Assembly (NCBI RefSeq): GCF_003946115.1
Contig: NZ_RHOH01000005.1
Location: 1 to 64,000 of the forward strand
DNA length: 64,000 nt
From: Lacticaseibacillus daqingensis
Lineage (GTDB): Bacteria > Bacillota > Bacilli > Lactobacillales > Lactobacillaceae
Reading direction: 5' to 3'
Part shown: piece after piece, positions 33,453 to 41,367 of the stretch
Position numbering within the stretch: position 1 is the stretch's first letter
Layout: each line of letters begins with the position of its first letter
Translations under genes and position numbers: made by a program
Notes under the pieces: model-generated
Told to the model about the DNA's origin: nothing
Seen by the model: only the letters and a program-made list of their open reading frames with translations
The model's database searches: none

Positions 33453-33965
33453 GTGACAGAGCAGCATTACGCAGAGGCGCAGGCCTTTCACCGCGTGTTT
33501 GACGACCGCGCCCCGGCCAAGCCGCAGGCGCTCGGACAGGCGGAGCTGATCGACCGCGCGGGATTCATGCTGGAGGAGCTGACGGAGTTTGCCACGAGCA
33601 CCGCAACCAGTGCGGCGGACGTGGACGCGGTATTTGCCGCGCTTCAGGATAAGCTCGCCTCGGCGCGAGCCAAGTTGGCGCGCAAGCCCGCCAGCGCCAC
33701 GCCGCCGCTGGTGAAGCAGGCGGATGCCGTGGGTGACATGCTGTACCTTGCATACGGCAACTTCGTGCTGATGGGCGTCGAACCCACTGCGGTGCTGGAC
33801 GCCATCCACGCCGCCAACATGCACAAGCTGTTTCCAGACGGAACGGCGCATCGCGACCCCGTCACGAACAAGGTGCTCAAGCCCGCCAGCTGGGCCGTCC
33901 AGTATCAGCCCGAACCTGCCATTACGCGGGCCATCGTACAACAAACCACGGCTTCACAAGACTAA
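33453..33965 (+). CDS. MazG-like/PRA-PH nucleotide pyrophosphohydrolase
   Basis: A 170-residue protein of the all-alpha NTP pyrophosphatase superfamily (phosphoribosyl-ATP pyrophosphohydrolase-like). The metal-binding signature is visible as EELTEF (about residues 34-39) and DAVGDMLYLAYG (about 92-103). The C-terminal MHKLFPDGTAHRDPVTNKVLKP is the usual conserved tail of this group. It probably cleaves a nucleoside triphosphate, possibly in nucleotide-pool cleaning. Start GTG at 33453 has GGGAGG 8 bases upstream; there is no in-frame ATG with a site. Exact substrate unknown. Confidence 0.82.
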   Translation: MTEQHYAEAQAFHRVFDDRAPAKPQALGQAELIDRAGFMLEELTEFATSTATSAADVDAVFAALQDKLASARAKLARKPASATPPLVKQADAVGDMLYLAYGNFVLMGVEPTAVLDAIHAANMHKLFPDGTAHRDPVTNKVLKPASWAVQYQPEPAITRAIVQQTTASQD

Positions 33966-33970
33966 ATGGA

Positions 33971-33998
33971 ACGGTCGCCACGATTGGCGGCCGTTTTT
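33971..33998 (+). terminator. Terminator after the MazG-like gene
   Basis: ACGGTCGCC pairs with GGCGGCCGT, loop ACGATT, followed by TTTTT. Confidence 0.85.
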
Positions 33999-34016
33999 GT
34001 CTGCGCTAAGGGGGCT

Positions 34017-34044
34017 TTGAAACCCCGGTCAGCTTCGCTATAAT
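34017..34044 (+). promoter_or_regulatory. Promoter of the mutY operon
   Basis: TTGAAA (34017-34022), 16-bp spacer, TATAAT (34039-34044). Confidence 0.75.
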
Positions 34045-34067
34045 GAACTGAAATGGAGGGATGACGA

Positions 34068-35162
34068 TTGAATTGGTCACAAGATAAAATTGCGGCGTTT
34101 CGCCAAACGCTTTTGGCGTGGTACGACGCGGAGAAGCGCGACTTGCCGTGGCGGCGCGACCAGGAGCCGTATCACATTCTGATCAGCGAGACGATGCTAC
34201 AGCAGACGCAGGTGGCCACGGTCATTCCGTACTATGAGCGCTTTTTGACCCAGTTTCCGACCGTGGAAGCCCTGGCGGCCGCCTCTGAAGCGGCGGTGCT
34301 CAAGGCCTGGGAGGGGCTGGGTTACTATTCGCGCGCGCGCAATCTGCAAAAGGCGGCCAAGCAGCTGGTGGCGGATCACGGCGGCCGGTGGCCCGAGACG
34401 GCCGCCGAGCTGCGCACGCTCAGCGGGATCGGCCCGTACACGGCGGGGGCCATCGCCAGCATTGCCTTCAATCAGGTGGAACCGGCGATCGACGGAAACG
34501 CCTTTCGGGTGTTTGCGCGGCTGTTTTGCGTGCCGGATGACATCGCACAGCCCAAGTCGCGGGCGGTGTTTGATACGCTGATCCGCCAGGTCATCGACCC
34601 CAAGCGGCCCGGTGACTTCAACCAGGCCATCATGGACTTGGGGTCGAGCTACATGTCAGCCAAGGACGCCGACCCGGCGCACTCGCCGGTCGCGGCATTC
34701 GACGAAAGTTACCAGACGGGACGGGTGTACGATTTTCCGGTGAAAACCAAGAAGCCGCGGCCCAAAAAGGTGCCATACTTTGCGTTGGTGCTGCACAGCC
34801 CGGCCGGCTACCTGATGGTGCAGCGGCCGAGTACGGGGATGCTGGCGAACCTGTGGATGTTTCCACTGGTGGCGCGGGAGGAACTGGAAGGGACCACGCT
34901 GCCGGCCCAGCTGGCGGAAGCGGCGGCGCAGTTTGGCGCCAGCGCAGGCGTCACCCCGCAGCTGGCCGTCAGCGATTATCCGCTGGTGCGGCATACGTTC
35001 ACCCACCAGCAGTGGCAGCTGACGCTGGTGACGGCGGAGACGGCCGCCTTTGACCTCGCCTTTCTGCCAGGGCGCTGGGTGCCGGCGGCCGAGTTTGACC
35101 AGTTGGCGTTGCCGACGGTGCAAAAAAAGCTGCTGGCTGCCTGCCAGGGCGGTGCGTCATGA
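34068..35162 (+). CDS. mutY: Adenine DNA glycosylase MutY without iron-sulfur ligands
   Basis: MutY removes adenine mispaired with 8-oxoguanine or guanine. The 364-residue protein has the HhH-GPD core with catalytic Glu in ISETMLQQTQ (E41), the hairpin LSGIGPYTAGAIAS and the catalytic Asp in AIDGNAFRV (D142), then a NUDIX-like C-terminal domain from about residue 235. After MDLGSSY (about 190), where four Cys bind the 4Fe-4S cluster in most MutY proteins, there is none; only two Cys exist in the whole protein. Start TTG at 34068 follows GGAGGG. The gene overlaps the oxidoreductase gene by ATGA. Confidence 0.95.
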   Translation: MNWSQDKIAAFRQTLLAWYDAEKRDLPWRRDQEPYHILISETMLQQTQVATVIPYYERFLTQFPTVEALAAASEAAVLKAWEGLGYYSRARNLQKAAKQLVADHGGRWPETAAELRTLSGIGPYTAGAIASIAFNQVEPAIDGNAFRVFARLFCVPDDIAQPKSRAVFDTLIRQVIDPKRPGDFNQAIMDLGSSYMSAKDADPAHSPVAAFDESYQTGRVYDFPVKTKKPRPKKVPYFALVLHSPAGYLMVQRPSTGMLANLWMFPLVAREELEGTTLPAQLAEAAAQFGASAGVTPQLAVSDYPLVRHTFTHQQWQLTLVTAETAAFDLAFLPGRWVPAAEFDQLALPTVQKKLLAACQGGAS

Positions 35163-35830
35163 AGACATTGGTGATCGTGAGCCATCCCGACGTGGCGGGG
35201 TCGCTGACGCAGCAGTTCCTCAAGGCCAGCGCCGCACGCTTGCCCGAGGTGACGTGGCATGTGCTACCGGCGATGCTGGACGTGGCGGCCGAACAGGTGC
35301 AACTGCTGGCGGCCGACCGGATCGTGCTGGCGTTTCCGCTGTACTGGTATCAGGCGCCCGCCAGCCTCAAGGCGTGGCTGGACGCCGTGTGGACCGACGC
35401 GCTGGCGGCCAAGCTCGCTGGCCGCGACCTCGGGTTAGTGGTCACGTTCAGCCAGCCGGAAGCTGCCTATCAGGCCGGTGGGGCGGAAGGCGTCAGCCTG
35501 AGCACGCTGCTCAGCCCGTACGCCGCGTTGGCGCGCAAAACCGGGCTGCGGCTGCTACCGACGCTGACGGTGCCGCAGTTTGCGTACCAGGATGAGGCGG
35601 CCCGCGCGCAGCTGCTGGTGCGCTACCAGCAGTATTTGACGCTGGAAACGCCGCAGTCGTTCAGCGCACAAGCCGCTTGGTGGATGGCACAGCTCGACCG
35701 GCGCGGGCAGGCGGACCCGCTGGCACCGCAGACGCTGATGGCCGCCACGCTGGCGGAGCGCCAAGAGCAGCTCACGGCCTTGCGGGCGACGATTCAGGCG
35801 ATGAAAGCAGGTGAGCGCGATGACGGATGA
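35159..35830 (+). CDS. NAD(P)H-dependent flavin oxidoreductase (flavodoxin fold)
   Basis: A 223-residue protein of the NQO/YwrO-type NAD(P)H dehydrogenase family: beta strand and phosphate loop MKTLVIVSHPDVAGSLTQQF at the N-terminus and the signature FPLYWYQAPASLKAWLDAVW (about 58-77). These FMN enzymes reduce quinones or nitro compounds. It is longer than Bacillus YwrO by a helical C-terminal segment with QAAWWMAQLDRRG. It overlaps mutY by 4 bases and the next small gene by 11, so the three are co-translated. Substrate unknown. Confidence 0.85.
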   Translation: MKTLVIVSHPDVAGSLTQQFLKASAARLPEVTWHVLPAMLDVAAEQVQLLAADRIVLAFPLYWYQAPASLKAWLDAVWTDALAAKLAGRDLGLVVTFSQPEAAYQAGGAEGVSLSTLLSPYAALARKTGLRLLPTLTVPQFAYQDEAARAQLLVRYQQYLTLETPQSFSAQAAWWMAQLDRRGQADPLAPQTLMAATLAERQEQLTALRATIQAMKAGERDDG

Positions 35831-36002
35831 GACGACCCGCTGGCTACTGGCGCAGGCTCAAGCGCTGGCGGCTGCGGCCGATCAGTACGAGGACCGCGCG
35901 TTTTATCAAGAATTGCAGGCGTTCATTCAGGCGCAGGCCCAACGGCTCGACCAGGCCGCTGGCGAGGTGGATGGCCGCACCTGGGACCACGCGCAGTGGT
36001 AA
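35820..36002 (+). CDS. Small helical protein, third gene of the mutY operon
   Basis: A 60-residue soluble protein rich in Ala and Gln (MTDETTRWLLAQAQALAAAA ... GRTWDHAQW), predicted as two helices. It starts inside the end of the oxidoreductase gene with AGGTGAG upstream, so the overlap supports a real gene. No family recognised. Confidence 0.6.
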   Translation: MTDETTRWLLAQAQALAAAADQYEDRAFYQELQAFIQAQAQRLDQAAGEVDGRTWDHAQW

Positions 36003-36069
36003 GCCCTAAGACGGATGCCGCGCCGCTTCTGGCATGGTATGCTGGAAGCAAAGAAAGGCGGATGCGCAG

Positions 36070-36594
36070 ATGCAAACGATTTGGCAAACGATTCAACGAA
36101 TGACGGTGTTGCGGGCCGTGATGCTGGCCGCGGCAGGGGGTTGGTTCCTGGTCGCGCCGTACAGTGTGTACGCCGTGGTCAAGTTGGTGCTGGTGGTCAG
36201 CCTGTTAGCCATGGCCGTGCCGGCACTGATCGCCGGCTGGCAGGCGCGGACCCAGCAGCCCAACTACGCGCTGTGGCGCGGCGGAGCCCTGCTGATCGCA
36301 GCCCTGTTGGTGGCGGCGCTGTTGCGGCCGGCGATGAGCCTACTGCCGGTGCTGTTCGGCCTGCTGCTGGTCATTTACGGCATCAACCGGATCACCAGTG
36401 CCCGTGTGCAACAGCAGTACATCAACGTGTCCCCGCTGCCGGGGATCCTGTATGGTGTGATCGTGGCCGCGGCGGGCGTGTTCCTGCTGTTCAATCCGTT
36501 CCGCACGGTCATGGTGATGCTCCAAGTGGTCGGCGCCTTGCTGATCGTCATGGCGGTGGCCGAAGTGGGCAACGCGATTCGCCTCAAGAAATAG
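36070..36594 (+). CDS. HdeD/DUF308-like membrane protein
   Basis: A 174-residue protein with six hydrophobic segments in three pairs, the plan of the HdeD/DUF308 family (acid resistance-associated membrane proteins of unknown mechanism). The last segments VVAAAGVFLLFNPFRTVMVM and LLIVMAVAEVGNAIRLK fit that family well. The start ATG 36070 lies in GGATGCGCAG-ATG; the ribosome binding site is poor. An extended -10 TG-G-TATGCT at 36036-36044 precedes it; its 16-nt context is shared with the region before sbcD. Confidence 0.78.
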   Translation: MQTIWQTIQRMTVLRAVMLAAAGGWFLVAPYSVYAVVKLVLVVSLLAMAVPALIAGWQARTQQPNYALWRGGALLIAALLVAALLRPAMSLLPVLFGLLLVIYGINRITSARVQQQYINVSPLPGILYGVIVAAAGVFLLFNPFRTVMVMLQVVGALLIVMAVAEVGNAIRLKK

Positions 36595-36601
36595 CGACAT
36601 C

Positions 36602-36648
36602 AAAAAACCGGTTCGGCTGCAAGTGACTGCAGGCGGACCGGTTTTTGC
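36602..36648. terminator. Terminator after the DUF308 gene
   Basis: AAAAAACCGGTTCGG pairs with CGGACCGGTTTTT; T run 36642-36646. A and T runs on both sides could make it work both ways. Confidence 0.85.
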
Positions 36649-36689
36649 GTGGGGTGCTATAACGTCCAGCTTAACCCAGCCGGTTGCTT

Positions 36690-36985
36690 TCCAGTCTTTA
36701 CGCGAGGCATGGCGTGCCCCCCGGCTCTGGTCTATCGTCGAGCGCCGCAAAGCAACGCGGAAGTGGCTAGCCAGGTCTAAGCACTCGGGGCCAAGTGCGC
36801 CCCAAGCACTTAGACGAAGCTACCCATTCCGCTAAGGACGCTTTGCTCTGCTCTGGTCTATCGTCGAGCGCCGCAAAGCAACGCGGAAGTGGCTAGCCAC
36901 GTCTAAGCACTCGGGGCCAAGTGCGCCCCAAGCACTTAGGCGAAGCTACCCATTCCGCGAAGAACGCTTTGCTCTGCTTTGGTCT
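36690..36985. repeat. Second dispersed-repeat cluster with a 126-bp tandem duplication
   Basis: The block from 36724 to 36849 is repeated at 36850-36975 with a few changes, and a third copy starts at 36976 (GCTTTGGTCTA). Each unit holds CGTCGAGCGCCGCAAAGCAA, GGAAGTGGCTAGCCA and the hairpin CTCGGGGCCAAGTGCGCCCC. Modules match those of the 10.9-12.9 kb region. The third copy ends inside the stop codon of the thiD-like gene. No coding frame is supported. Confidence 0.88.
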
Positions 36986-37808
36986 AAATAAGATGCGGCT
37001 GCACCAGCGTGTTGGCCCAGTGATTGATGGGGCCGAACTGGTGGCCGACCGCGATTTCGTTGGCGATCGCGGTGTCGACGAAGCGCTTGGCGATGCGAAT
37101 GGCGTCTTCAACGGCCGCGCCCTTACCCAGTTCCGCGGTGATGACGGCACTTAAGGAGTCGCCGGTGCCGTTCTTGCGGTCGGTCGGGTAGTAGGGGCCA
37201 GTGAGCCAAAAGGCCTTGCCATTATCCAGCAGAACGTAATCGCGGACTTCGGTTTGCGTGGCTTGGTCGTGGCGGCCCTTGAGCACCACGTTCTTGGCGC
37301 CCATCGCGTGAATCTGCTCGGCGGCGTCGATGATGGCGGCTTCGGTATCCAGCGTCTGGCCGGTCAGGTGCTCCGCCTCGTAGAAGTTTGGTGTGATCAC
37401 GGTGGCCAAGGGGATGAGCTCGGCCTTGAGCGTTTCGAAGGCATCGGCTTCCATCAGCAGGTTGCCATGCTTAGTGGAAATGACGGGATCGAGCACCAGT
37501 GGCCCGAAGTCGTACTTCTTCAGATTTTTAGCCACCGTTTTGATCATGTCCGCGTTAGCGAGCATGCCGGTTTTAGCGGCGCGAATCTTTAGGTCGTCCG
37601 CCAGCGCATCGAACTGGTGGTCAATGAAATCCAGCGGCAGCAGGGCCGCATCGTGAATCCCATATGAATTGCCGGCCACAGCGGCCGTCAGCACGAGCGT
37701 CCCGTAGGTGCCGCGCATGAAGAAACTGTGCAGGTCCGCTTGGGCGCCTGCACTGCCATCGCTATCAACGCCAGCGATAGTCAAAACTTGGGGAAATTCA
37801 TTGGCCAT
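36984..37808 (-). CDS. Hydroxymethylpyrimidine/pyridoxine kinase (ThiD/PdxK family)
   Basis: A 274-residue ribokinase-superfamily enzyme. N-terminal LTIAGVDSDGSAGAQADLHS is the ThiD/PdxK substrate loop, and KNGTGDSLSAVITAEL (about 215-230) is the anion hole with the catalytic Asp. In Bacillota the same subfamily contains HMP-P kinases and pyridoxal kinases; the GTGDSLSA form does not settle which. No other thiamine or B6 genes lie here, which fits a salvage kinase. ATG 37808 has AAGGAGG upstream. The repeat cluster ends exactly at its stop codon. Confidence 0.87.
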   Translation of the reverse strand: MANEFPQVLTIAGVDSDGSAGAQADLHSFFMRGTYGTLVLTAAVAGNSYGIHDAALLPLDFIDHQFDALADDLKIRAAKTGMLANADMIKTVAKNLKKYDFGPLVLDPVISTKHGNLLMEADAFETLKAELIPLATVITPNFYEAEHLTGQTLDTEAAIIDAAEQIHAMGAKNVVLKGRHDQATQTEVRDYVLLDNGKAFWLTGPYYPTDRKNGTGDSLSAVITAELGKGAAVEDAIRIAKRFVDTAIANEIAVGHQFGPINHWANTLVQPHLI

Positions 37809-37915
37809 GGTGTCTTGTCCTCCTTAATCAATTACGCAAATCATACCCCACTGACATGAAAATACAAATATGTGGCCCTAAAAATTCGACTGATCAGATG
37901 AGAAGGGTTAACAAA

Positions 37916-37944
37916 GAGGATGATACCACAGTGGCATCATCCTC
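37916..37944 (-). terminator. Terminator of the unknown two-gene operon
   Basis: Minus strand GAGGATGATGCCA pairs with TGGTATCATCCTC, followed by TTTGTT. Confidence 0.85.
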
Positions 37945-37965
37945 TCATTCGGGTTTTCAGTGGGG

Positions 37966-39021
37966 TTAGTTGAACGCGCGGCGCATCGGCAAAATAGCCT
38001 TGAGCCAATCCCCGAGGAATGGGTAGGTGTGATTGAGCTCCAATACCTGCACGGTTGGCTCCGGGTAGGCCAGGGTGAGGGTGTCCTCCTCTGGGTCAAC
38101 ATTGATGGCCAGGGTCTTGTGGTTCGGCAAGTCCAGCGCGTAGTCGCCCAGGTTGCTACCTTGGCGCATCAGGATGGCGTTGCTGGACGCGATGACAAAC
38201 AGCTCATCTAGGGCCGGCGAGTTTTCACCGGTGCGGACTTGTGCTTCAAGCTTAAGCGAGTGGCCGACTAGGTTTTCCGGAATGGTGTTGGACGTCCAGG
38301 TGAAGGCAGTCGCGGTGGTGTCGGCGGTGCCCAAGTTGGTCCAGTCCGAGCCGCTGTTGTCGCGCACCCGGTAACCGAGCACCACGCCTTCCGTCAAGGG
38401 GAGGGTCAACGTCAAATCACCGGCTGTGCGTGCGGTCGCGGTGGCCGTGCGCACTTGGGTGTTATCGTAGCGGGTCTTGAAGGTCAGGCCATCAACGGGC
38501 TGCAGCACGGTTTCATCGATGCGCGCGAAGGCCAGATCTGCGGTGTAAAGCACCTTGATCATGGCGCTCAGTGCGGTGACTTCGCTGTCGGTGTAGTCGA
38601 GGACGGGTTCGGTAGCGGTCACTTGAATCAGTGTCGGTAGCGACTTGGCGACCAGCTTGGCCGAGTCGCCAAGCGGCGTGTCGATCGTGAGCAGATCCTG
38701 GTTGTGGTCGGCGCTGGCGAGGTGGAAGGTGATGGCGCTGTGATCAACATCGGCCATGGTGACATCAAACCACAGCCGGCTGGCAAAATCGTCTGCTACG
38801 GTGCGGTCGGCCTTGAGGGCCTGCAGTAGCTTATCCCCCAGCAGGTTCGTAAAACTGGCCGTGACCGTCATCATGGCGGGCAAGTTGGCTTCCCACAGCC
38901 CGTCGTTGCGCAGGGCGGAGAGCGCCTTGTGGTACGCCGCACTGATCTTAGTGCGGGCCTCGTGGGCGCTCAGGGCACCGGTGACCAGCTTTTGAATCGT
39001 TGCATCGTTGTAGTTAAGCAT
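37966..39021 (-). CDS. Unrecognised protein, 351 residues (second gene of an unknown operon)
   Basis: A soluble 351-residue protein with no signal peptide or membrane segment. Residues about 1-75 are helical; the rest is rich in Thr, Asp and Leu and looks like beta-sandwich modules, for example TLTLPLTEGVVLGYRVRDNS followed by a Trp-centred strand (about 205-260), reminiscent of fibronectin type III or Ig folds. The C-terminus (NHTYPFLGDWLKAIL) is again helical. The ATG at 39021 lies 8 bases inside the end of the preceding gene, so the two proteins are made together. I know no family for it; the function is open. Confidence 0.72.
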   Translation of the reverse strand: MLNYNDATIQKLVTGALSAHEARTKISAAYHKALSALRNDGLWEANLPAMMTVTASFTNLLGDKLLQALKADRTVADDFASRLWFDVTMADVDHSAITFHLASADHNQDLLTIDTPLGDSAKLVAKSLPTLIQVTATEPVLDYTDSEVTALSAMIKVLYTADLAFARIDETVLQPVDGLTFKTRYDNTQVRTATATARTAGDLTLTLPLTEGVVLGYRVRDNSGSDWTNLGTADTTATAFTWTSNTIPENLVGHSLKLEAQVRTGENSPALDELFVIASSNAILMRQGSNLGDYALDLPNHKTLAINVDPEEDTLTLAYPEPTVQVLELNHTYPFLGDWLKAILPMRRAFN

Positions 39022-39856
39022 TGGCTTTGGCCTCCTTTGCTTCTTGTGCCTTCATGAAGTCCTTGGAAAGGTTGGCCAAGACGTTCTGGAATTGGTCAAC
39101 GGAGCTGTAGGCTGCCGTGACCGCTTGGTACTCATACCGCGTGATGGCTGCGGCCACCTCAAGCTGGCGCTTGTTGGCGTCAAACTCGGCATCTGCGGCT
39201 TCCTTGGCGGCATCAAAGCGCGCCTTGAGCTTGTTAGCGGGTTGCGCCGCATTGCGCCGGGCCGGCTTGCTCGGCGCCGGCTCATCGGATGGATCAATGA
39301 AGCTCTTCAGCATCCCGCGCAGACCGCTGCCAGTGCCGGTGCTTGCGCGCGCCGGCTCACTGGCAGATTCTGCAGCGGCCGCTTCCATCTGGTTGTGCAG
39401 GTCATCCACCGCGGCGTAGGTCGATTGGCGCATCGCCTCGATCTGGTTATCAAGGAAGTTGTCCGGGTCCTGGGCGAACGCCTGCAGTTGCGGCAAAATG
39501 GCGGCCTCGGCATCCGTTGTTTGGTTGATCAGGCGGCTGATGACATCGATGTGGCCGAATTGGCGCCGGTGGTACCAGTCCCCGAAGAAGACGTCCCCGC
39601 CATCGCTCACCTTGAAAAAGGGGATGTGTTCGCGCAAAAAGGCGATAAAGTCCGTTTGCAAAAAGTCGTGCAGCTCCCGTTGCGCATCCTTGTCATAGGC
39701 CAGGATGTAACCCGGCGTCTCAGACAGCGCGAGGCGCAGGTTGGCGGCAGTGGTGTCGATGCCTTGGTACAGGCGGAAGGTGGAGCGGTTCTGCCACGCG
39801 GTGTCAAACGCGTCAAAGAATTTTTTTTGGTAAGTCAGGCTGGATTGAATTGTCAT
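39014..39856 (-). CDS. Unrecognised protein, 280 residues (first gene of an unknown operon)
   Basis: A soluble 280-residue protein starting MTIQSSLTYQKKFFDAF, with GGAGGTC 7 bases upstream of the ATG at 39856. Residues 1-135 are a mixed, probably globular domain with FLREHIPFFKVSDGGDVFF in it; about 140-215 is an Ala/Ser/Pro-rich linker, and about 215-280 a long helix with coiled-coil character (KARFDAAKEAADAEFDANKR). No membrane segment, no catalytic motif. A palindrome (39980-40000) overlaps the -35 of its promoter. Function unknown. Confidence 0.72.
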   Translation of the reverse strand: MTIQSSLTYQKKFFDAFDTAWQNRSTFRLYQGIDTTAANLRLALSETPGYILAYDKDAQRELHDFLQTDFIAFLREHIPFFKVSDGGDVFFGDWYHRRQFGHIDVISRLINQTTDAEAAILPQLQAFAQDPDNFLDNQIEAMRQSTYAAVDDLHNQMEAAAAESASEPARASTGTGSGLRGMLKSFIDPSDEPAPSKPARRNAAQPANKLKARFDAAKEAADAEFDANKRQLEVAAAITRYEYQAVTAAYSSVDQFQNVLANLSKDFMKAQEAKEAKANA

Positions 39857-39979
39857 GAGGGACCTCCTTGAATGCTGAAGCGGTGAAAAAAAGCATGGTT
39901 GCGGTGGGGGACGCACAGGCGCGGCGTCGAGTCACCGACCGCTCAGTGACTAATGTCTTTAGTTTACCGCAATGACAGG

Positions 39980-40000
39980 GGTTACGAAACTATCGTAACC
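39980..40000. promoter_or_regulatory. Inverted repeat between the unknown operon and the MFS gene
   Basis: GGTTACGA-AACTA-TCGTAACC, a perfect 8-bp inverted repeat. On the minus strand it overlaps a -35-like TTTCGT that lies 17 bp from TAAACT (minus, near 39960-39965). Probably an operator for the unknown operon. Confidence 0.6.
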
Positions 40001-40138
40001 GTTTCTTCGTGAAATAATCGTTCATCTAAAGGGGTTTAGCGCGCAAGAATGAGAAATTGCCCATTTTTGATGCAAAGTGAAGGCGAATCGGTAGAATGGA
40101 GGAAGTGAGTTTTCAGAAAAAAGATAGGAGGACACACG

Positions 40139-41302
40139 ATGGCGCGCAAAACGCTGACACTGAAATGGTTATTCTTGGGGTCGCTGATCACCAATACGGG
40201 TATCAGCTTCATCTGGCCGCTGACGACGATCTACATGCACGAGTACTTGGGCGAGTCGCTGACCGTGTCGGGCATCGTGCTGTTCTTCAACTCCGTCGCG
40301 ATGATGCTGGGCAACTACGTCGGCGGTCGCCTGTTTGATGCCTGGCAGCCGTACCGCACCATCCTGTGTGGCATTGGGCTGGCGGTGCTCTCGAGCGGGT
40401 GTCTGATCTTCTGGCACGGCTGGCCGGCGTACCCCATCTTCTTGATCGCGCTCGGGTTCGGCAATGGGATCGTTGCCACCTCGGTGAACTCCTACGCCAC
40501 GTTGGCGACCACCAAGCGGACCAGCTACGTGTTCAACGTGCTGTACTTCATGTCCAACCTCGGCCTGGTGATCGGGACACTGATCGTTGGCTTCGTGTTA
40601 CCGCTGGGCATTCAATACATTTTCACTTTAGCGTTCACACTGTTTACTATTTTTTTCTTGGTCGCCTTATTCCACTTTAACGTGGTGCGCGAGAAGCGCG
40701 AGTCCCGCGTCGTGGCGGCCGGGGCTCGGCGTCCTAATCCGTATCAGACCTCGATCATCCTGCTATTGATGACCCTGTTTTTGACCTGGGTCGCCTATGA
40801 ACAGTGGCAGTCCAACATCTCGACGTTCATGTTGGGCCTCGGCATGACGGTGCGGGATTACAGCTTCCTGTGGACCTTTAATGCCGTGCTGATCGTGCTG
40901 GGTCAGCCGATTCTAACCCACTTCGACGATTGGCTGACGACCCACATCCGCTTGCGGTTGGGCGTGGGGTTTACCCTGTTTGGCACGGCGTTTTTGTTGC
41001 TGATCGTGGCGCAACAGTACTGGCTGTTCATGCTGGCGATGGGCGTGCTGACGCTGGGCAAAATTCTGGCCCTGCCAAGCGTCTCGACCTTTGTGGACAT
41101 GCACACCGAGTTTGCCGAAAAGGGCCGCTTCCAGGGGTACGTCCAGATGTTTGCGTCTGCCGGGCGGGCCGTGGGGCCGCTGGTGGGGGCGCTTTTGATT
41201 GAGGCGCTGAGCTACCACATTCTATTCTTCATGCTCGCCTGCATCCTCTTCGCCGCTATCGCGTGTTTCAGCTGGCAGGTTAAAACCGTTAACAATAACT
41301 AA
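40139..41302 (+). CDS. MFS transporter, 12-helix type
   Basis: A 387-residue major facilitator with about 12 hydrophobic segments; the loop 2-3 motif appears as GGRLFDAWQPYRT (about 63-75) and a central basic loop REKRESRVVAAGARRPN separates the two halves. It resembles the YqjV-like drug/metabolite exporters of Bacillota. AGGAGG lies 9 bases before the ATG. It is transcribed alone, divergent from the unknown operon, with the small-RNA gene directly downstream. Substrate unknown. Confidence 0.87.
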   Translation: MARKTLTLKWLFLGSLITNTGISFIWPLTTIYMHEYLGESLTVSGIVLFFNSVAMMLGNYVGGRLFDAWQPYRTILCGIGLAVLSSGCLIFWHGWPAYPIFLIALGFGNGIVATSVNSYATLATTKRTSYVFNVLYFMSNLGLVIGTLIVGFVLPLGIQYIFTLAFTLFTIFFLVALFHFNVVREKRESRVVAAGARRPNPYQTSIILLLMTLFLTWVAYEQWQSNISTFMLGLGMTVRDYSFLWTFNAVLIVLGQPILTHFDDWLTTHIRLRLGVGFTLFGTAFLLLIVAQQYWLFMLAMGVLTLGKILALPSVSTFVDMHTEFAEKGRFQGYVQMFASAGRAVGPLVGALLIEALSYHILFFMLACILFAAIACFSWQVKTVNNN

Positions 41303-41329
41303 TGTACTTCATAACTTTATATTGAAAAA

Positions 41330-41346
41330 TTCACAATTTCTTCACA
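41330..41346 (+). promoter_or_regulatory. Direct repeat TTCACA-N5-TTCACA before small RNA copy 1
   Basis: Two TTCACA hexamers at 41330-41335 and 41341-41346, 11 bp centre to centre, the geometry of OmpR-family response-regulator sites (PhoP, LisR, CesR type). They cover the -35 region of the small RNA promoter; a -10 is expected around 41355-41368. Copy 2 has the same arrangement. Confidence 0.7.
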
Positions 41347-41367
41347 TCTTCACGATAAGCTGTATTT

